Positions 28,235 through 38,039 are shown, counted from the first letter of the stretch. The stretch is DNA of 64,000 nucleotides from Candidatus Pantoea varia (GCF_900115075.1 NZ_FOVG01000001.1:124001-188000), one strand, 5' to 3'. Notes: generated from the sequence alone by a model not told the origin. Program-made: numbers and translations.

Positions 28235-29008
28235 ATGACTATGACGTCCGACACGGATATCGCGCTGACCATTAACCATCTGTCGCTGTGGTATGGCGAG
28301 CGCCAGGCGCTGCAGGATATTTCTCTGCAGGTGCCGAAAAACAGGATTACCGCGCTTATTGGCCCGTCGGGCTGTGGCAAATCGACGCTGCTGCGCTGTT
28401 TTAATCGCATGAATGACGTGATTGATCACTGCCGGGTAGAGGGCGACGTGCTGCTGGGTTCGCTGCCGATCCTGCGGCCTGAGCAGGATCTCTCTGCGCT
28501 GCGCCGTCGGGTCGGCATGGTGTTTCAGCGACCCAATCCTTTTCCAAAATCAATCTATGAAAATGTGGTCTACGGGCTGCGTTTGCAGGGGGTACGCGAT
28601 CGGCGTGTGCTTAATGAAGCCTGCGAGCGTGCGTTGCGCGCGGCCGCGCTGTGGAGCGAGGTCAAAGATCAGCTGTCACAGAATGCGCTGACGCTTTCGA
28701 CCGGACAGCAGCAGCGGCTGGTGATTGCCCGCGCCATTGCGATAGAGCCGGAAGTGCTGCTGCTGGATGAGCCGACCTCCGCACTGGATCCGATCTCCAC
28801 GCTGGTGATTGAAGAATTGATGACCACACTGAAGCAGCATTTCACGCTGGTACTGGTGACGCACAACATGCAGCAGGCGTCGCGCGTGTCAGATTACACC
28901 GCGTTTATGCATCAGGGCGCGTTAGTGGAGTTTGATGAGACCGACCGGATTTTCACCGCGCCGAAACAGCGACGGACTGAAGATTATATTACGGGACGCT
29001 ACGGCTAA
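28235..29008 (+). CDS. PstB-type phosphate ABC ATPase
   Basis: The 257-residue ATPase has Walker [10 protein letters not shown] (about 43-51), the PstB block [20 protein letters not shown], Walker [12 protein letters not shown], and the switch [19 protein letters not shown] with a C-terminal [10 protein letters not shown] typical of PstB. The signature motif reads LSTGQQQR instead of the usual LSGGQQQR, a substitution at a normally invariant glycine. It follows pstA by 6 bases and completes the transport unit. The start could also be the ATG two codons later (28241), which is better placed for the upstream ACAGG. Confidence 0.88.
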   Translation: MTMTSDTDIALTINHLSLWYGERQALQDISLQVPKNRITALIGPSGCGKSTLLRCFNRMNDVIDHCRVEGDVLLGSLPILRPEQDLSALRRRVGMVFQRPNPFPKSIYENVVYGLRLQGVRDRRVLNEACERALRAAALWSEVKDQLSQNALTLSTGQQQRLVIARAIAIEPEVLLLDEPTSALDPISTLVIEELMTTLKQHFTLVLVTHNMQQASRVSDYTAFMHQGALVEFDETDRIFTAPKQRRTEDYITGRYG

Positions 29009-29055
29009 GCCAGCAACGGGAAAGGGGCGGCCTGCAGAGAGCTCACACCGGCTCA

Positions 29056-29235
29056 GGGGGCCTGTATCCTGCGTAAAGACGCAAAAGACGCCCTCCCTCG
29101 CGGGCTCATCGCGGGCGATTACGCACCTCATCCCTGAGGTGCGCCCGTAATCGGGCCAACGCTTTGCGTTGTTCAAAAACGCTCCCGGCGTTTTTGTCCA
29201 TGGCCCGCGATGCTTTACTCCGGACACAGGCCCCC
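29056..29235. repeat. 180-bp nested multi-hairpin element between pstB and purN
   Basis: Outer arms GGGGGCCTGTATCC (29056-29069) and GGACACAGGCCCCC (29222-29235) pair at 13 of 14 positions. A second helix pairs GTAAAG (29073-29078) and CATCGCGGGC (29107-29116) with GCCCGCGATGCTTTAC (29203-29218). Three closed hairpins sit inside: GATTACG..CACCTCA/TGAGGTG..CGTAATC (29117-29152), CAACGC-TTT-GCGTTG (29157-29171), and AAAAACGC/GCGTTTTT (29175-29195). A further stem AGCCGTC/GACGGCT lies at 29253-29280. It may be a mobile palindromic repeat, a structured RNA, or the shared terminator of two converging genes. Confidence 0.7.
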
Positions 29236-29289
29236 ATCGCTTTACGTTTGTCAGCCGTCTGTGAGAAACCCCTGACGGCTTCCCGTGCA

Positions 29290-29928
29290 TCAATCGTTAG
29301 CATAGCCCTGCGGCGGCAGCGGTTCGCCATCCAGCCAGGCTTTGCCGTCACGCATTTCCAGCCGACCCTCGACAAACCAGCCGATCACCAGCGGATAGAT
29401 CGCATGCTCCTGATGCTGCACCCGCTCCGTAATCTCCGCTTCACTGTCGCCAGGAAAGACCGGCACTTTGGCCTGCAGGATCACCGGACCGCCATCCAGC
29501 TCGTCCGTCACGAAATGCACGGAAGTGCCATGTTCGCTGTCGCCATTTTCCAGAGCCTGACGATGCGTATGCAGACCCGGATATTTCGGCAGCAGGGAAG
29601 GGTGGATATTCAGCAGGCGATCGTGGAAATGCGCCACGAACGCGCTGCTGAGAATGCGCATATAACCTGCCAGCACGATCAGGTCCGGACTGTATGCTTC
29701 GATTTCAGCGATGAGCTGACGATCAAAGGCTTCGCGGTCAGCGAAGTCGCTGGCGGCAAGCGCGTGGGCGGGAATCCCCGCCTCCTGCGCCCGCGTCAGG
29801 CCATAAGCGGCGGCACGGTTGCTGAACACGGCAGCGACGCTGCCGTGAATCCGCCCGCTGGCACAGGCGTCAAGGATGGACTGAAGGTTACTTCCGTTGC
29901 CGGAAATCAGTACAACCAGCTTCTTCAT
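29290..29928 (-). CDS. purN: Phosphoribosylglycinamide formyltransferase (GART)
   Basis: PurN transfers a formyl group from 10-formyl-tetrahydrofolate to GAR in purine synthesis. The 212-residue product has the N-terminal [12 protein letters not shown] phosphate loop and the active-site residues Asn107 and His109 in [13 protein letters not shown], with Asp145 in [10 protein letters not shown]. Its ATG overlaps the purM stop by 4 bases, the usual purMN coupling. Confidence 0.97.
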   Translation of the reverse strand: MKKLVVLISGNGSNLQSILDACASGRIHGSVAAVFSNRAAAYGLTRAQEAGIPAHALAASDFADREAFDRQLIAEIEAYSPDLIVLAGYMRILSSAFVAHFHDRLLNIHPSLLPKYPGLHTHRQALENGDSEHGTSVHFVTDELDGGPVILQAKVPVFPGDSEAEITERVQHQEHAIYPLVIGWFVEGRLEMRDGKAWLDGEPLPPQGYAND

Positions 29929-30965
29929 CCGTTGATGACCACACGCTCTTCGGCATCAGACGCTTTAATCACGCCGAGCTTCCAGGCTTTCTCGCCTGCG
30001 GCCTGCATCAGCGCAATGGCTTTGTCCGCATCTGCCGGACTCAGGGCAATGATCATGCCGACGCCGCAGTTAAAGGTACGGTACATCTCGAAACGGCTGA
30101 CGTTGCCCGCCTGCTGTAACCAGCTGAAGACCGCCGGCCACTGCCAGCTCTTCTCGTCGATTACGGCCTGGGTATTGTCAGGCAGCACGCGCGGAATATT
30201 CTCCCAGAAGCCGCCGCCGGTCAGGTGTGCGATAGCGTGCACATCGACCTGCTCGATCAGGCTCAGGATATTTTTCACATAAATGCGGGTGGGTTCCAGC
30301 AGATGATCCGCCAGCGGTTTACCTTCCAGCTGTTCAGCCAGCGGATCGGTGTTGCTGACTTCCAGAATCTTGCGCACCAGCGAATAGCCGTTGGAGTGCG
30401 GGCCGCTGGAGCCGAGGGCGATCAGTACGTCGCCATCCTGCACCTTGCTGCCATCAATAATTTCTGACTTTTCCACCACGCCGACACAGAAACCGGCCAC
30501 GTCGTAATCTTCGCCGTGATACATGCCTGGCATCTCAGCGGTTTCACCGCCTACCAGCGCACAACCCGACTGCAGACAACCTTCGGCGATGCCGGTGATC
30601 ACCGCAGAGGCGGTATCCACATCCAGTTTGCCGGTGGCGTAGTAGTCGAGGAAGAAGAGCGGCTCAGCGCCCTGTACCACCAGGTCGTTAACGCACATCG
30701 CGACCAGGTCAACACCAATGGCATCGTGACGTTTAAGATCCATCGCCAGGCGCAGCTTGGTGCCAACGCCATCGGTGCCGGAGACCAGCACCGGTTCACG
30801 GTATTTTTGCGGCAGCGCGCAAAGCGCACCAAAACCGCCCAGTCCACCCATCACTTCCGGGCGACGCGTCTTTTTCACTACGCCTTTAATACGGTCAACC
30901 AGAGCGTTACCAGCATCAATATCAACACCGGCGTCTTTGTAACTGAGAGAGGTTTTGTCGGTCAC
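29925..30965 (-). CDS. purM: Phosphoribosylformylglycinamidine cyclo-ligase (AIR synthetase)
   Basis: PurM closes the imidazole ring of AIR using ATP. The 346-residue product is nearly collinear with E. coli Pur[42 protein letters not shown] and the C-terminal [11 protein letters not shown]. Translation starts at GTG 30965, as in E. coli, giving [19 protein letters not shown]. The operon purMN is preceded by a strong PurR box and is divergent from upp. Confidence 0.97.
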   Translation of the reverse strand: MTDKTSLSYKDAGVDIDAGNALVDRIKGVVKKTRRPEVMGGLGGFGALCALPQKYREPVLVSGTDGVGTKLRLAMDLKRHDAIGVDLVAMCVNDLVVQGAEPLFFLDYYATGKLDVDTASAVITGIAEGCLQSGCALVGGETAEMPGMYHGEDYDVAGFCVGVVEKSEIIDGSKVQDGDVLIALGSSGPHSNGYSLVRKILEVSNTDPLAEQLEGKPLADHLLEPTRIYVKNILSLIEQVDVHAIAHLTGGGFWENIPRVLPDNTQAVIDEKSWQWPAVFSWLQQAGNVSRFEMYRTFNCGVGMIIALSPADADKAIALMQAAGEKAWKLGVIKASDAEERVVING

Positions 30966-31016
30966 TGCGAGGTCCCCACGCGAGTTGCGGTTGGTGGTTT
31001 AAAATAAAGCGCGGCA

Positions 31017-31045
31017 ATTCTATCAGTGCAGGCAAACGTTTGCGA
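31017..31045 (-). promoter_or_regulatory. purMN control region: PurR operator and -10 box
   Basis: AGGCAAACGTTTGCGA (31030-31045) contains the perfect palindrome GCAAACGTTTGC and fits the PurR consensus at all fixed positions but one. On the minus strand TAGAAT (31017-31022) is a plausible purM -10 box directly downstream, so bound PurR would cover the -35 region. Confidence 0.8.
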
Positions 31046-31146
31046 GTCCGGCATTGCGCATCGGGCGATTTTCATTAATCCTCTATTTGTCCCGGTAAAT
31101 CCCGCGGCTTTGCGCAAGAGCAGGTGGCGCAGAGCGTAAAAGGCGG

Positions 31147-31152
31147 TATAAT
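31147..31152 (+). promoter_or_regulatory. upp -10 box
   Basis: TATAAT lies 44 bases before the upp ATG, next to GCGGTATAATCCCGCG. No good -35 hexamer is seen 16-18 bases upstream. Confidence 0.55.
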
Positions 31153-31195
31153 CCCGCGATTTTTTTTTAGCTCAACTCATTCCGGGAGAACACCA

Positions 31196-31822
31196 ATGAA
31201 GATCGTGGAAGTCAGACACCCGCTGGTCAAACATAAACTGGGCTTGATGCGTGAGCATGATATCAGTACAAAGCGTTTTCGCGAGCTGGCCTCTGAAGTG
31301 GGCAGCCTGCTGACCTACGAAGCGACCGCCGATCTGGAAACAGAGCGCGTCACCATTGAGGGCTGGAACGGCCCGGTAGAAATCGATCAGATCAAAGGCA
31401 AAAAAATCACGGTGGTCCCGATCCTGCGTGCCGGCCTGGGCATGATGGAAGGGGTGCTGGAGCACGTTCCCAGTGCACGTATCAGCGTGGTAGGTGTTTA
31501 CCGTGATGAAGAGACGCTGGAGCCGGTTCCCTATTTCCAGAAGCTGGTTTCTAACATCGAAGAGCGCCTGGCGCTGGTGGTCGACCCGATGCTGGCGACC
31601 GGCGGCTCCATGATTGCGACTATCGACCTGCTGAAGAAAGCGGGCTGCACCAGCATCAAAGTGCTGGTTCTGGTTGCCGCCCCGGAAGGGATTGCCGCGC
31701 TGGAGAAAGCGCATCCTGACGTCGAGCTTTACACCGCGTCAGTGGATCAGGGACTGAACGAAAAGGGTTACATCATTCCCGGGCTCGGCGATGCCGGGGA
31801 CAAGATTTTCGGAACCAAATAA
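31196..31822 (+). CDS. upp: Uracil phosphoribosyltransferase
   Basis: Upp converts uracil and PRPP to UMP in pyrimidine salvage. The 208-residue product has the PRPP loop [12 protein letters not shown] (Asp130 region) and the uracil-binding tail [21 protein letters not shown] 31196 has GGGAG upstream and matches the E. coli start; a frame open to 31124 lacks conservation. It is followed by a terminator and then uraA, its functional partner in uracil uptake. Confidence 0.98.
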   Translation: MKIVEVRHPLVKHKLGLMREHDISTKRFRELASEVGSLLTYEATADLETERVTIEGWNGPVEIDQIKGKKITVVPILRAGLGMMEGVLEHVPSARISVVGVYRDEETLEPVPYFQKLVSNIEERLALVVDPMLATGGSMIATIDLLKKAGCTSIKVLVLVAAPEGIAALEKAHPDVELYTASVDQGLNEKGYIIPGLGDAGDKIFGTK

Positions 31823-31830
31823 ATCGCACA

Positions 31831-31856
31831 GCCGACCAGAGAGTCGGCTTTTTTTT
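31831..31856 (+). terminator. Terminator between upp and uraA
   Basis: The stem GCCGAC-CAGAGA-GTCGGC is followed by eight T residues. Since uraA is usually co-expressed with upp, this may act as partial read-through control. Confidence 0.85.
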
Positions 31857-31968
31857 GGCAAAAAAACGCCCCGAACGGATTCGGTCTGCCGCAAGGCGGC
31901 ACCGGCGTGCCTGCTGCTGTGCCAGTGGCGCGCACCCTCGGGGATAAAAAAACACAAGGGGATAAATG

Positions 31969-33252
31969 ATGACTCGTCGCGCCATTGGCGTCAGTGAACG
32001 ACCGCCGTTACTGCAAACCATTCCACTCAGCCTGCAACACCTGTTCGCCATGTTTGGTGCCACGGTACTGGTTCCGATTCTGTTCCACATCAATCCGGCG
32101 ACAGTGCTGTTGTTTAACGGCGTCGGCACACTGATTTATCTCTTTATCTGTAAAGGCAAAATTCCCGCCTACCTGGGTTCAAGCTTTGCCTTTATCTCGC
32201 CGGTGCTGCTGTTGCTGCCGCTGGGTTATGAGGTCGCGCTGGGCGGATTTATCCTGTGCGGCGTGCTGTTCTGTATCGTGGCGCTGATTGTGAAACGCGC
32301 AGGCACTGGCTGGCTCGACGTGATGTTCCCTCCTGCGGCGATGGGCGCCATTGTCGCCGTCATTGGTCTGGAGCTGGCGGGTGTCGCGGCGAATATGGCG
32401 GGCCTGCTGCCCGCTGAAGGCAGTGCGCCCGACAGCAAAACCGTGCTGATTTCGCTGGTGACGCTGGGCGTAACGGTATTCGGTTCCGTGCTGTTCCGTG
32501 GCTTCCTGGCGATCATTCCGATTCTGGTTGGTGTGGTGGTGGGCTATCTGCTCTCTGCGTTTATGGGCATCGTTGACTGGAGTGGCGTGGTTAAAGCCCC
32601 GTGGTTTGCACTGCCAACTTTTTATACGCCGCGCTTTGAGTGGGTGGCGATGCTGACGATTCTGCCTGCGGCGCTGGTGGTCATTGCTGAGCATATCGGT
32701 CATCTGGTGGTCACTGCCAACATCGTGAAAAAAGATCTGATTCGTGACCCTGGCCTGCATCGTTCGATGTTCGCCAACGGCTTATCGACCGTGATCTCCG
32801 GCTTCTTTGGCTCCACGCCCAACACGACCTACGGTGAAAACATCGGTGTCATGGCGATTACCCGCGTTTACAGTACCTGGGTGATTGGCGGCGCGGCGAT
32901 TCTGGCGATTCTGCTCTCGTGCGTCGGCAAACTGGCGGCGGTGATCCAGGCGATCCCGGTTCCGGTCATGGGCGGCGTGTCGCTGCTGCTGTATGGCGTC
33001 ATTGGCGCATCCGGTATCCGCGTGTTGATCGAATCCAAAGTGGATTACAACAAAGCGCAGAACCTGATCCTCACCTCGGTGATCCTGATCATCGGCGTCA
33101 GCGGTGCGAAGGTGCATATCGGCGCGGCGGAACTGAAAGGCATGGCGCTGGCGACGATCGTGGGTGTCGGACTGGCGCTGATCTTCCGTGTGATCTCGCT
33201 GTTGCGTCCGGAAGAAGTGGTGCTGGAGGCTGAGGAAACGCGCGAGCATTGA
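31969..33252 (+). CDS. uraA: UraA uracil:proton symporter
   Basis: UraA is an inner-membrane uracil/H+ symporter of the NAT/NCS2 family. The product of about 427 residues is collinear with E. coli UraA, with GKIPAYLGSSFAFISPVLLL, PPAAMGAIVAVIGLELAGVAA, and the substrate-site segment FFGSTPNTTYGENIGVMAIT bearing the conserved glutamate. Two ATGs are adjacent (31966 and 31969); the second equals the E. coli start MTRRAIGVSERPP. AGGGG lies upstream. Confidence 0.97.
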   Translation: MTRRAIGVSERPPLLQTIPLSLQHLFAMFGATVLVPILFHINPATVLLFNGVGTLIYLFICKGKIPAYLGSSFAFISPVLLLLPLGYEVALGGFILCGVLFCIVALIVKRAGTGWLDVMFPPAAMGAIVAVIGLELAGVAANMAGLLPAEGSAPDSKTVLISLVTLGVTVFGSVLFRGFLAIIPILVGVVVGYLLSAFMGIVDWSGVVKAPWFALPTFYTPRFEWVAMLTILPAALVVIAEHIGHLVVTANIVKKDLIRDPGLHRSMFANGLSTVISGFFGSTPNTTYGENIGVMAITRVYSTWVIGGAAILAILLSCVGKLAAVIQAIPVPVMGGVSLLLYGVIGASGIRVLIESKVDYNKAQNLILTSVILIIGVSGAKVHIGAAELKGMALATIVGVGLALIFRVISLLRPEEVVLEAEETREH

Positions 33253-33360
33253 TCGCCGCGAGCCTGAGAGGATCCGGGGCAGGGACGCCCCATTCATCTC
33301 TTTCTGAAAACTGTGTTAGACTTCCCCCGATTTTTTGCTTGTTCTCTTGCTGAGGTGCTT

Positions 33361-34062
33361 CTGAACACGCCGGCACAATTGTCATTGCCACTCTATTTAC
33401 CCGACGATGAAACCTTCTCCAGCTTCTGGCCGGGGGAAAACCCGTCGCTGATTGCCGCACTAAAAGGCGCTCTCAATCAACAACATGGCAGCTATCTCTA
33501 CTTCTGGTCACGCGAAGGCGGTGGACGGAGCCATCTGCTGCACGCCGCGTGCGCCGAAATGTCAGCGCGCAGCGAAGCGGTCGGTTACGTTCCGCTGGAT
33601 AAACGCACCTGGTTTGTACCGGAAGTGCTGGAAGGGATGGAGCAGCTGTCACTGGTCTGCATTGATAACATCGAATGCATTGCAGGCGAGCCGGAGTGGG
33701 AAATGGCGATCTTCGATCTCTATAACCGTATTCTGGAAACCGGCAATACGCGCCTGTTTATCACCGGCGATCGTCCGCCACGCCAGCTGAATCTGCAGCT
33801 GCCCGATCTTGCCTCGCGGCTGGACTGGGGACAGATCTATCGCCTGCAACCGCTCTCCGACGAAGACAAACTGCAGGCGCTGCAACTGCGTGCCGGATTA
33901 CGCGGATTTGAGCTGCCGGAAGACGTGGGTCGCTTCCTGCTGAAGCGACTGGATCGTGAAATGCGCACGCTGTTTGATACGCTGGATCGGCTTGATCGCG
34001 CCTCGATCAGCGCCCAGCGTAAACTCACTATTCCCTTTGTTAAAGAGACGCTCGGCCTTTAA
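33361..34062 (+). CDS. hda: Hda, regulatory inactivator of DnaA (CTG start)
   Basis: Hda is an AAA+ protein that, with the DNA-loaded sliding clamp, stimulates hydrolysis of DnaA-bound ATP and prevents re-initiation. The clamp-binding motif QLSLPL lies at the N-terminus, followed by a DnaA-like AAA+ domain ([32 protein letters not shown]). No ATG or GTG fits. CTG at 33361 has GAGG five bases upstream and begins the conserved [15 protein letters not shown]. coli hda is also reported to use CTG. This gives 233 residues. A frame open from an ATG at 33313 would add a non-conserved extension. The stop codon overlaps that of yfgD on the other strand. Confidence 0.93.
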   Translation: MNTPAQLSLPLYLPDDETFSSFWPGENPSLIAALKGALNQQHGSYLYFWSREGGGRSHLLHAACAEMSARSEAVGYVPLDKRTWFVPEVLEGMEQLSLVCIDNIECIAGEPEWEMAIFDLYNRILETGNTRLFITGDRPPRQLNLQLPDLASRLDWGQIYRLQPLSDEDKLQALQLRAGLRGFELPEDVGRFLLKRLDREMRTLFDTLDRLDRASISAQRKLTIPFVKETLGL

Positions 34063-34400
34063 AGAATGTCGAGCACCCCTTCTGGCGGACGTCCGATCCG
34101 CGCCCTGTCGCCATTGATCACAATCGGCCTTTCAATCAGAACCGGATTTTCCACCAGCGCATCCAGCAGTGCACTTTCGCCTTTGTCGCCGAGCGCCAGC
34201 TCGCTAAAGATCGCCTCTTTAGTCCGCATTAACTCTCTTGCGCTTTGCATTCCCAGTTTCTGTAACAGGATTTGCAGCGTCTCGCGATCGGGCGGCGTCT
34301 GCAGATAGAGCACCACTTCCGGCTCAATTCCGCGGTCGTGCAGCAGCGCCAGCGTCTCGCGGCTCTTGCTGCAGCGTGGGTTGTGATAAATGGTCACCAT
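34059..34400 (-). CDS. yfgD: ArsC-family protein YfgD
   Basis: The 113-residue thioredoxin-fold protein has the arsenate reductase active-site pattern [12 protein letters not shown] with Cys10, and the RPIV segment ([19 protein letters not shown]) lining the site. Family members include glutaredoxin-dependent arsenate reductases, but YfgD's true substrate is not established and no ars genes are nearby. It follows bepA by 50 bases on the same strand and ends overlapping hda convergently. Confidence 0.9.
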   Translation of the reverse strand: MVTIYHNPRCSKSRETLALLHDRGIEPEVVLYLQTPPDRETLQILLQKLGMQSARELMRTKEAIFSELALGDKGESALLDALVENPVLIERPIVINGDRARIGRPPEGVLDIL

Positions 34401-34450
34401 CTCTGACTCTCCTTTCTTCTCTATTCGCGGCGTGCTGGCGGCGTGGATGC

Positions 34451-35914
34451 TTAGCCTTTCTGATACTGCTTAAAGCGCTGCTGTAACTGGCGCAGCTGAT
34501 CGATACGGGCATCGTAGCGCGCCTGTTTAAGGCTGCCGAGCGGCACCTGTGCGCTGGCGCTGCTCAGGGTGGTGATCGCCTGATCAAGCTGGCCATTCAG
34601 CGCCAGACTCTCTGCCCGCGCCGATAACTCTTCATCATGCAGTCCCTGTTGCGCAGAGGCCTGTGCCAGTAAATCCCAGCCGTTGGGATCGTCTTTATTA
34701 TCCCAGGTATAGCGGTTCAGAATACGGCTGGCACTGGCATACTGTTTCGCTTCCACGTAGGCATTCGCCAGGTTGAGCTGCACCACCGGGCTGTTTTTAG
34801 CCCCGGTTGCGGCGGTGAGCAGGGCGATGGCCTGTTGTGGCTGATTGAGGCCGATATCGACGTCCGACATGATATCCAGGAACCAGACATTATTGGGCTG
34901 TTTCGCCAGCAGCGGCGTGACAATCCGCTTCGCATCGGCATAACTCTTCGCCTGCAAAAACTGTATGGCTTTGCCATATTGTGACGCCAGCTGCTCACGG
35001 GAATTGCCGCTGGCATACTGACTCAGCAGTTCATCGGTAAGCTGATTACGCCCGGTGGAGTACATGCCCAGCGACCGTACTTTTGCGAGATAGAAATCCT
35101 GAGTCGATTGCACCACCACCGGCCGCATCTGATTGGCGCGGTTACGGGCATCCGCCAGACGGCTGTCGGGCAGGGGGTGCGTCAGCAGAATTTCAGGCGG
35201 CTTCGAGGAGAAGCGGCTCTGATCGGCCAGCTTCTGCAGAAAGTTCGGCATCGCCTGAGGATCAAACCCTGAGCGCTGCAGCACCTGAATCCCGATGCGG
35301 TCCGCTTCCTGCTCATTACCCTGAGTAAAACTGATAATCCCCTGCTGCGTTCCCGCCAGGGTGCCTGTGAGTGCGGCCATGCCGGCCTGCGGGCTCGCCA
35401 TCGCCAGCAGAATAGAGCCCAGCGCACCGACCCAGGTCAGCGGCGCATTGCGCTTCTGATCTTCCATGGCGCGCGCCAGATGGCGCTGGGTGACGTGCGA
35501 GATTTCATGTGCCATGACGGATGCCAGCTGGCTTTCATTATCGGTAAAGCGGAACAGCGCCGAGTGCAGCACCACGTTGCCACCGAAAAAGGCAAAGGCG
35601 TTGAGCTCATCGTTCTGGATCAGAAAAAAGTGGAACGGGGTTTTTACTGAGTCAGCGTGCGACACCAGCCGCTGCCCCAGCTGATTAATATACTGATTGA
35701 GCAGTGGATCGTTGATCAGCGGCGCACTGGCGCGCAGCTGGCGCACATAGAAGTCGCCCATCTGCAGTTCCTGATTAATCGACAGCGTCGAACCGGCCGT
35801 GGTGCCAATATCGGGAAGTGAATCACTGACATCGGCCCTGGCAGGGGTCAATGTAGTGAAAATGAGCGTCGGAAGGAGCGCGGCGATCAGCGTTTTCTTT
35901 AACCGGTTCAACAT
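34451..35914 (-). CDS. bepA: BepA periplasmic M48 metalloprotease/chaperone
   Basis: BepA promotes LptD assembly and degrades stalled outer-membrane proteins. The 487-residue product has a signal peptide (about 1-27, ending TPARA), the zinc motif HEISH at 136-140, the third ligand Glu201 in NEQEADRIG, and His246 in LLTHPLPD, the residue reported in E. coli to switch the active site off. A C-terminal TPR domain (about 310-487) includes [15 protein letters not shown]. Numbering of these residues equals E. coli. Upstream, where E. coli has perM, lies a gene-free gap. Confidence 0.96.
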   Translation of the reverse strand: MLNRLKKTLIAALLPTLIFTTLTPARADVSDSLPDIGTTAGSTLSINQELQMGDFYVRQLRASAPLINDPLLNQYINQLGQRLVSHADSVKTPFHFFLIQNDELNAFAFFGGNVVLHSALFRFTDNESQLASVMAHEISHVTQRHLARAMEDQKRNAPLTWVGALGSILLAMASPQAGMAALTGTLAGTQQGIISFTQGNEQEADRIGIQVLQRSGFDPQAMPNFLQKLADQSRFSSKPPEILLTHPLPDSRLADARNRANQMRPVVVQSTQDFYLAKVRSLGMYSTGRNQLTDELLSQYASGNSREQLASQYGKAIQFLQAKSYADAKRIVTPLLAKQPNNVWFLDIMSDVDIGLNQPQQAIALLTAATGAKNSPVVQLNLANAYVEAKQYASASRILNRYTWDNKDDPNGWDLLAQASAQQGLHDEELSARAESLALNGQLDQAITTLSSASAQVPLGSLKQARYDARIDQLRQLQQRFKQYQKG

Positions 35915-36668
35915 GCCTTAATCCTGTAGAGAGGCCCTGAAAATGGACAGGTGCGCAGCGGGAATGTTCCATTTTTCGCAGATAACGACGGTTCGTGACT
36001 ATCTTAACCAGAGCACCAAAAGAAAGAAATGTCGTTTTCAGGCAGAGGCCAGGCGCGATTTGTGCAAGATTGCCGATTATGAAGAAAAAAATTGAACATC
36101 CTGCCAGCCTAAACGGCGGTTAAACGAAAAAAAGCGTACGCGGTATCGCCGGGGTCACAGGCCGTTAAGTTGCCGCTTAGCGCTCTATTCCCGTTGTGCT
36201 CTGGCGGAGTAAAGCAGAATATTCTGCCAGACACCTGACGCAGTTCACGTTATTTTTATAAAGTTATGTAAATTCGCTCAAAAAAACTGAATGTGGCATG
36301 AGTTTTTCCAGGTCTACTCTGAAAAAACGGCGCATGCTAAGCCGCTAAACCTCTCTCCTTCATCGATAACATAAATCGTCTCTCCTGCTTTTATCTTCCT
36401 GATTCCAGATTAGCCTGGCTGTTATTTTTTCCGGCTACGTTCATAGCCAAAGAAAACCGATGAAATAGCCAGGTCCATTCCTGGTAAGACTGTTTTTATC
36501 GCATGATGAAACTTTTCGATTAATTGCTGCCATGAATAATTCCAGCGGTTATCAGCCGCGCGTTGACCAGAATTTACAGAAGCGAGAATTACACCGGCGC
36601 TGTGGTATAGATAGCCGACCTGATTCAGTCCTGAATCTGCCAGACATTATTTTCCGGAGAGAAGTGTT
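35915..36668. other. 754-bp gene-free gap where E. coli has perM
   Basis: No protein gene was recognised. An inverted repeat AAAATGGA/TCCATTTT (35940-35973) lies near the bepA start. AT-rich sequence (36245-36290) and a TTGACC hexamer (36564-36569) may hold promoters for the DsrE-like genes, but no -10 box fits well. Confidence 0.35.
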
Positions 36669-37274
36669 ATGCGTTCAGTTGTTTCATACGCGTTAATCGC
36701 CATTATTGGCGGAGTCGTTGGCGCGGCTGTCACACAGAGTGGCGATATTTACGACAAAGTGACACGCCATTTTGCAACCGAGCCTCAGGAGGCCCCTGGA
36801 TTCTGGAGCACACCGGCGATTGAAGGTTACGGAAAAATTCATTACGAGTCTGATGCCGCGTTTAAACCGGTAGCGGGCCTGAGCAACAAAATTGTTTTTC
36901 AGATCACCCGAAGTGACGGCGCGATGACCGCACCGAATCTGGGACTGGAGCGTGTGGCGCGCGTGGTGAATTTATATATCGCCTCTGGCGTGCCGGCCGA
37001 CCAGCTGAAATTCGTGGTTTCGGTCACCGGTGATGCGACGCCAGCCATGCTGGATAACGCCCATTTCAAAAAGTTTTATGGCATCGAAAATCCAAACCTG
37101 AAGCTGATTAATGAGCTCAACCAGGCGGGAGTGAAAGTCTCGGTCTGCGATCAGTCCGTGGCATTCCATCACTATCCGAATAACTGGATTGATAAATCAG
37201 TCATCCATGCGCTTTCAAGTCCGACCACCGTATCAACCCTGCAAAATCAGGGATACGCGTGGCTGGCAATGTAA
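36669..37274 (+). CDS. DsrE-like family protein, copy 1 (membrane-anchored or periplasmic)
   Basis: The 201-residue protein begins with a hydrophobic segment (about 4-22), a signal anchor or signal peptide. The body shows the DsrE/DsrF-like layout: NKIVFQIT, PNLGLERVARVVNLYIASGV, LKFVVSVTGDA, and a single conserved cysteine (Cys160) in VCDQSVAFHH. DsrE-fold proteins often bind or transfer sulfur on cysteine, but no partner sulfur genes are nearby and function is unknown. RBS CCGGAGAG precedes the ATG. A close paralogue follows 31 bases later. Confidence 0.78.
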   Translation: MRSVVSYALIAIIGGVVGAAVTQSGDIYDKVTRHFATEPQEAPGFWSTPAIEGYGKIHYESDAAFKPVAGLSNKIVFQITRSDGAMTAPNLGLERVARVVNLYIASGVPADQLKFVVSVTGDATPAMLDNAHFKKFYGIENPNLKLINELNQAGVKVSVCDQSVAFHHYPNNWIDKSVIHALSSPTTVSTLQNQGYAWLAM

Positions 37275-37305
37275 TTGATGTTTCAAACGACCGGGAGAAG
37301 AATTA

Positions 37306-37914
37306 ATGCGTCCAGCAGCTTTAATGGTGATGGCAGCCGTAGCAGGATTTATCGGGGGTAATGTTTTACAGTTGCCGGAATTATTCGATAAGGTCAGCGG
37401 CAAAATGACGGAGAATAAATCCGAGCCTGCTGATTTCTGGAGTACGCCAGCAATCGAAGGCTACGGCAAAATACATTATGTCGATACGCCTGCATTTAAA
37501 CCCGGTACGACAGCGGGTCTGAGTAATAAAATTGTTTTCCAGATTAACCACAATGACGGTGATATTCGTAAGCCGAATCTGGGGCTGGAGCGCGTAGCGC
37601 GTGTTACCAACCTCTACTACGCGGCGGGTGTGCCACTCGACCAGCTGAAATTTGTGGTGTCGATTAACGGCGACGCTGTTTCATCAGCCCTGAATAATAA
37701 TCAGTTCAGCAAAGCCTATGGCGTCGATAACCCGAACCTGAAGCTGATCAGCGAGCTGAAAAAAGCGGGCGTTCAGGTCACTATCTGTGATCAGTCTGTC
37801 GCGTTTCATCAGCTTGATCGCAACTGGATCGACCCGATGGTCACCCACACCATCTCCAGCGGCACCACCGTTGCCACCCTGGAAAACAGCGGTTACGCCT
37901 TCCTGATGCTTTAA
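37306..37914 (+). CDS. DsrE-like family protein, copy 2
   Basis: The 202-residue protein is a tandem paralogue of the preceding gene. Shared blocks are FWSTPAIEGYGKIHY, GLSNKIVFQI, LGLERVAR, NPNLKLI and the cysteine motif CDQSVAFH. The N-terminal hydrophobic segment is kept (about 4-25). Sequence between the conserved blocks has diverged, so the duplication is not recent. RBS GGGAGAAG precedes ATG 37306. The two are probably one transcript and may form a hetero-oligomer, as DsrE and DsrF do; that is inference. Confidence 0.78.
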   Translation: MRPAALMVMAAVAGFIGGNVLQLPELFDKVSGKMTENKSEPADFWSTPAIEGYGKIHYVDTPAFKPGTTAGLSNKIVFQINHNDGDIRKPNLGLERVARVTNLYYAAGVPLDQLKFVVSINGDAVSSALNNNQFSKAYGVDNPNLKLISELKKAGVQVTICDQSVAFHQLDRNWIDPMVTHTISSGTTVATLENSGYAFLML

Positions 37915-38002
37915 TTCCCCCACAGCGGCGTCACTGCCGCTGTCACCTGCCAGTCATTTTCCCGTGATGCCCCTGTCATAAAACGCCGTTAGTTTACGTC
38001 GC

Positions 38003-38020
38003 AATGAGATCGATCTCATT
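38003..38020. promoter_or_regulatory. 18-bp perfect palindrome, probable LacI-family operator
   Basis: AATGAGATCGATCTCATT is perfectly symmetrical with a central CG, the usual form of LacI/GalR operators. It lies 20 bases upstream of the regulator's start codon, which would allow autoregulation of the whole downstream operon. Confidence 0.7.
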
Positions 38021-38039
38021 CACGATAAACGAGGCAGTC

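Noticed and set aside
36080-36124. Short frame starting MKKKIEHPASLNGG
   Set aside because: Only 14 codons, no ribosome-binding site, no known small-protein match.
36531-36683. 50-codon frame starting MNNSSGYQPRVDQ
   Set aside because: No ribosome site, overlaps the start of the first DsrE-like gene in another frame, and composition looks non-coding.
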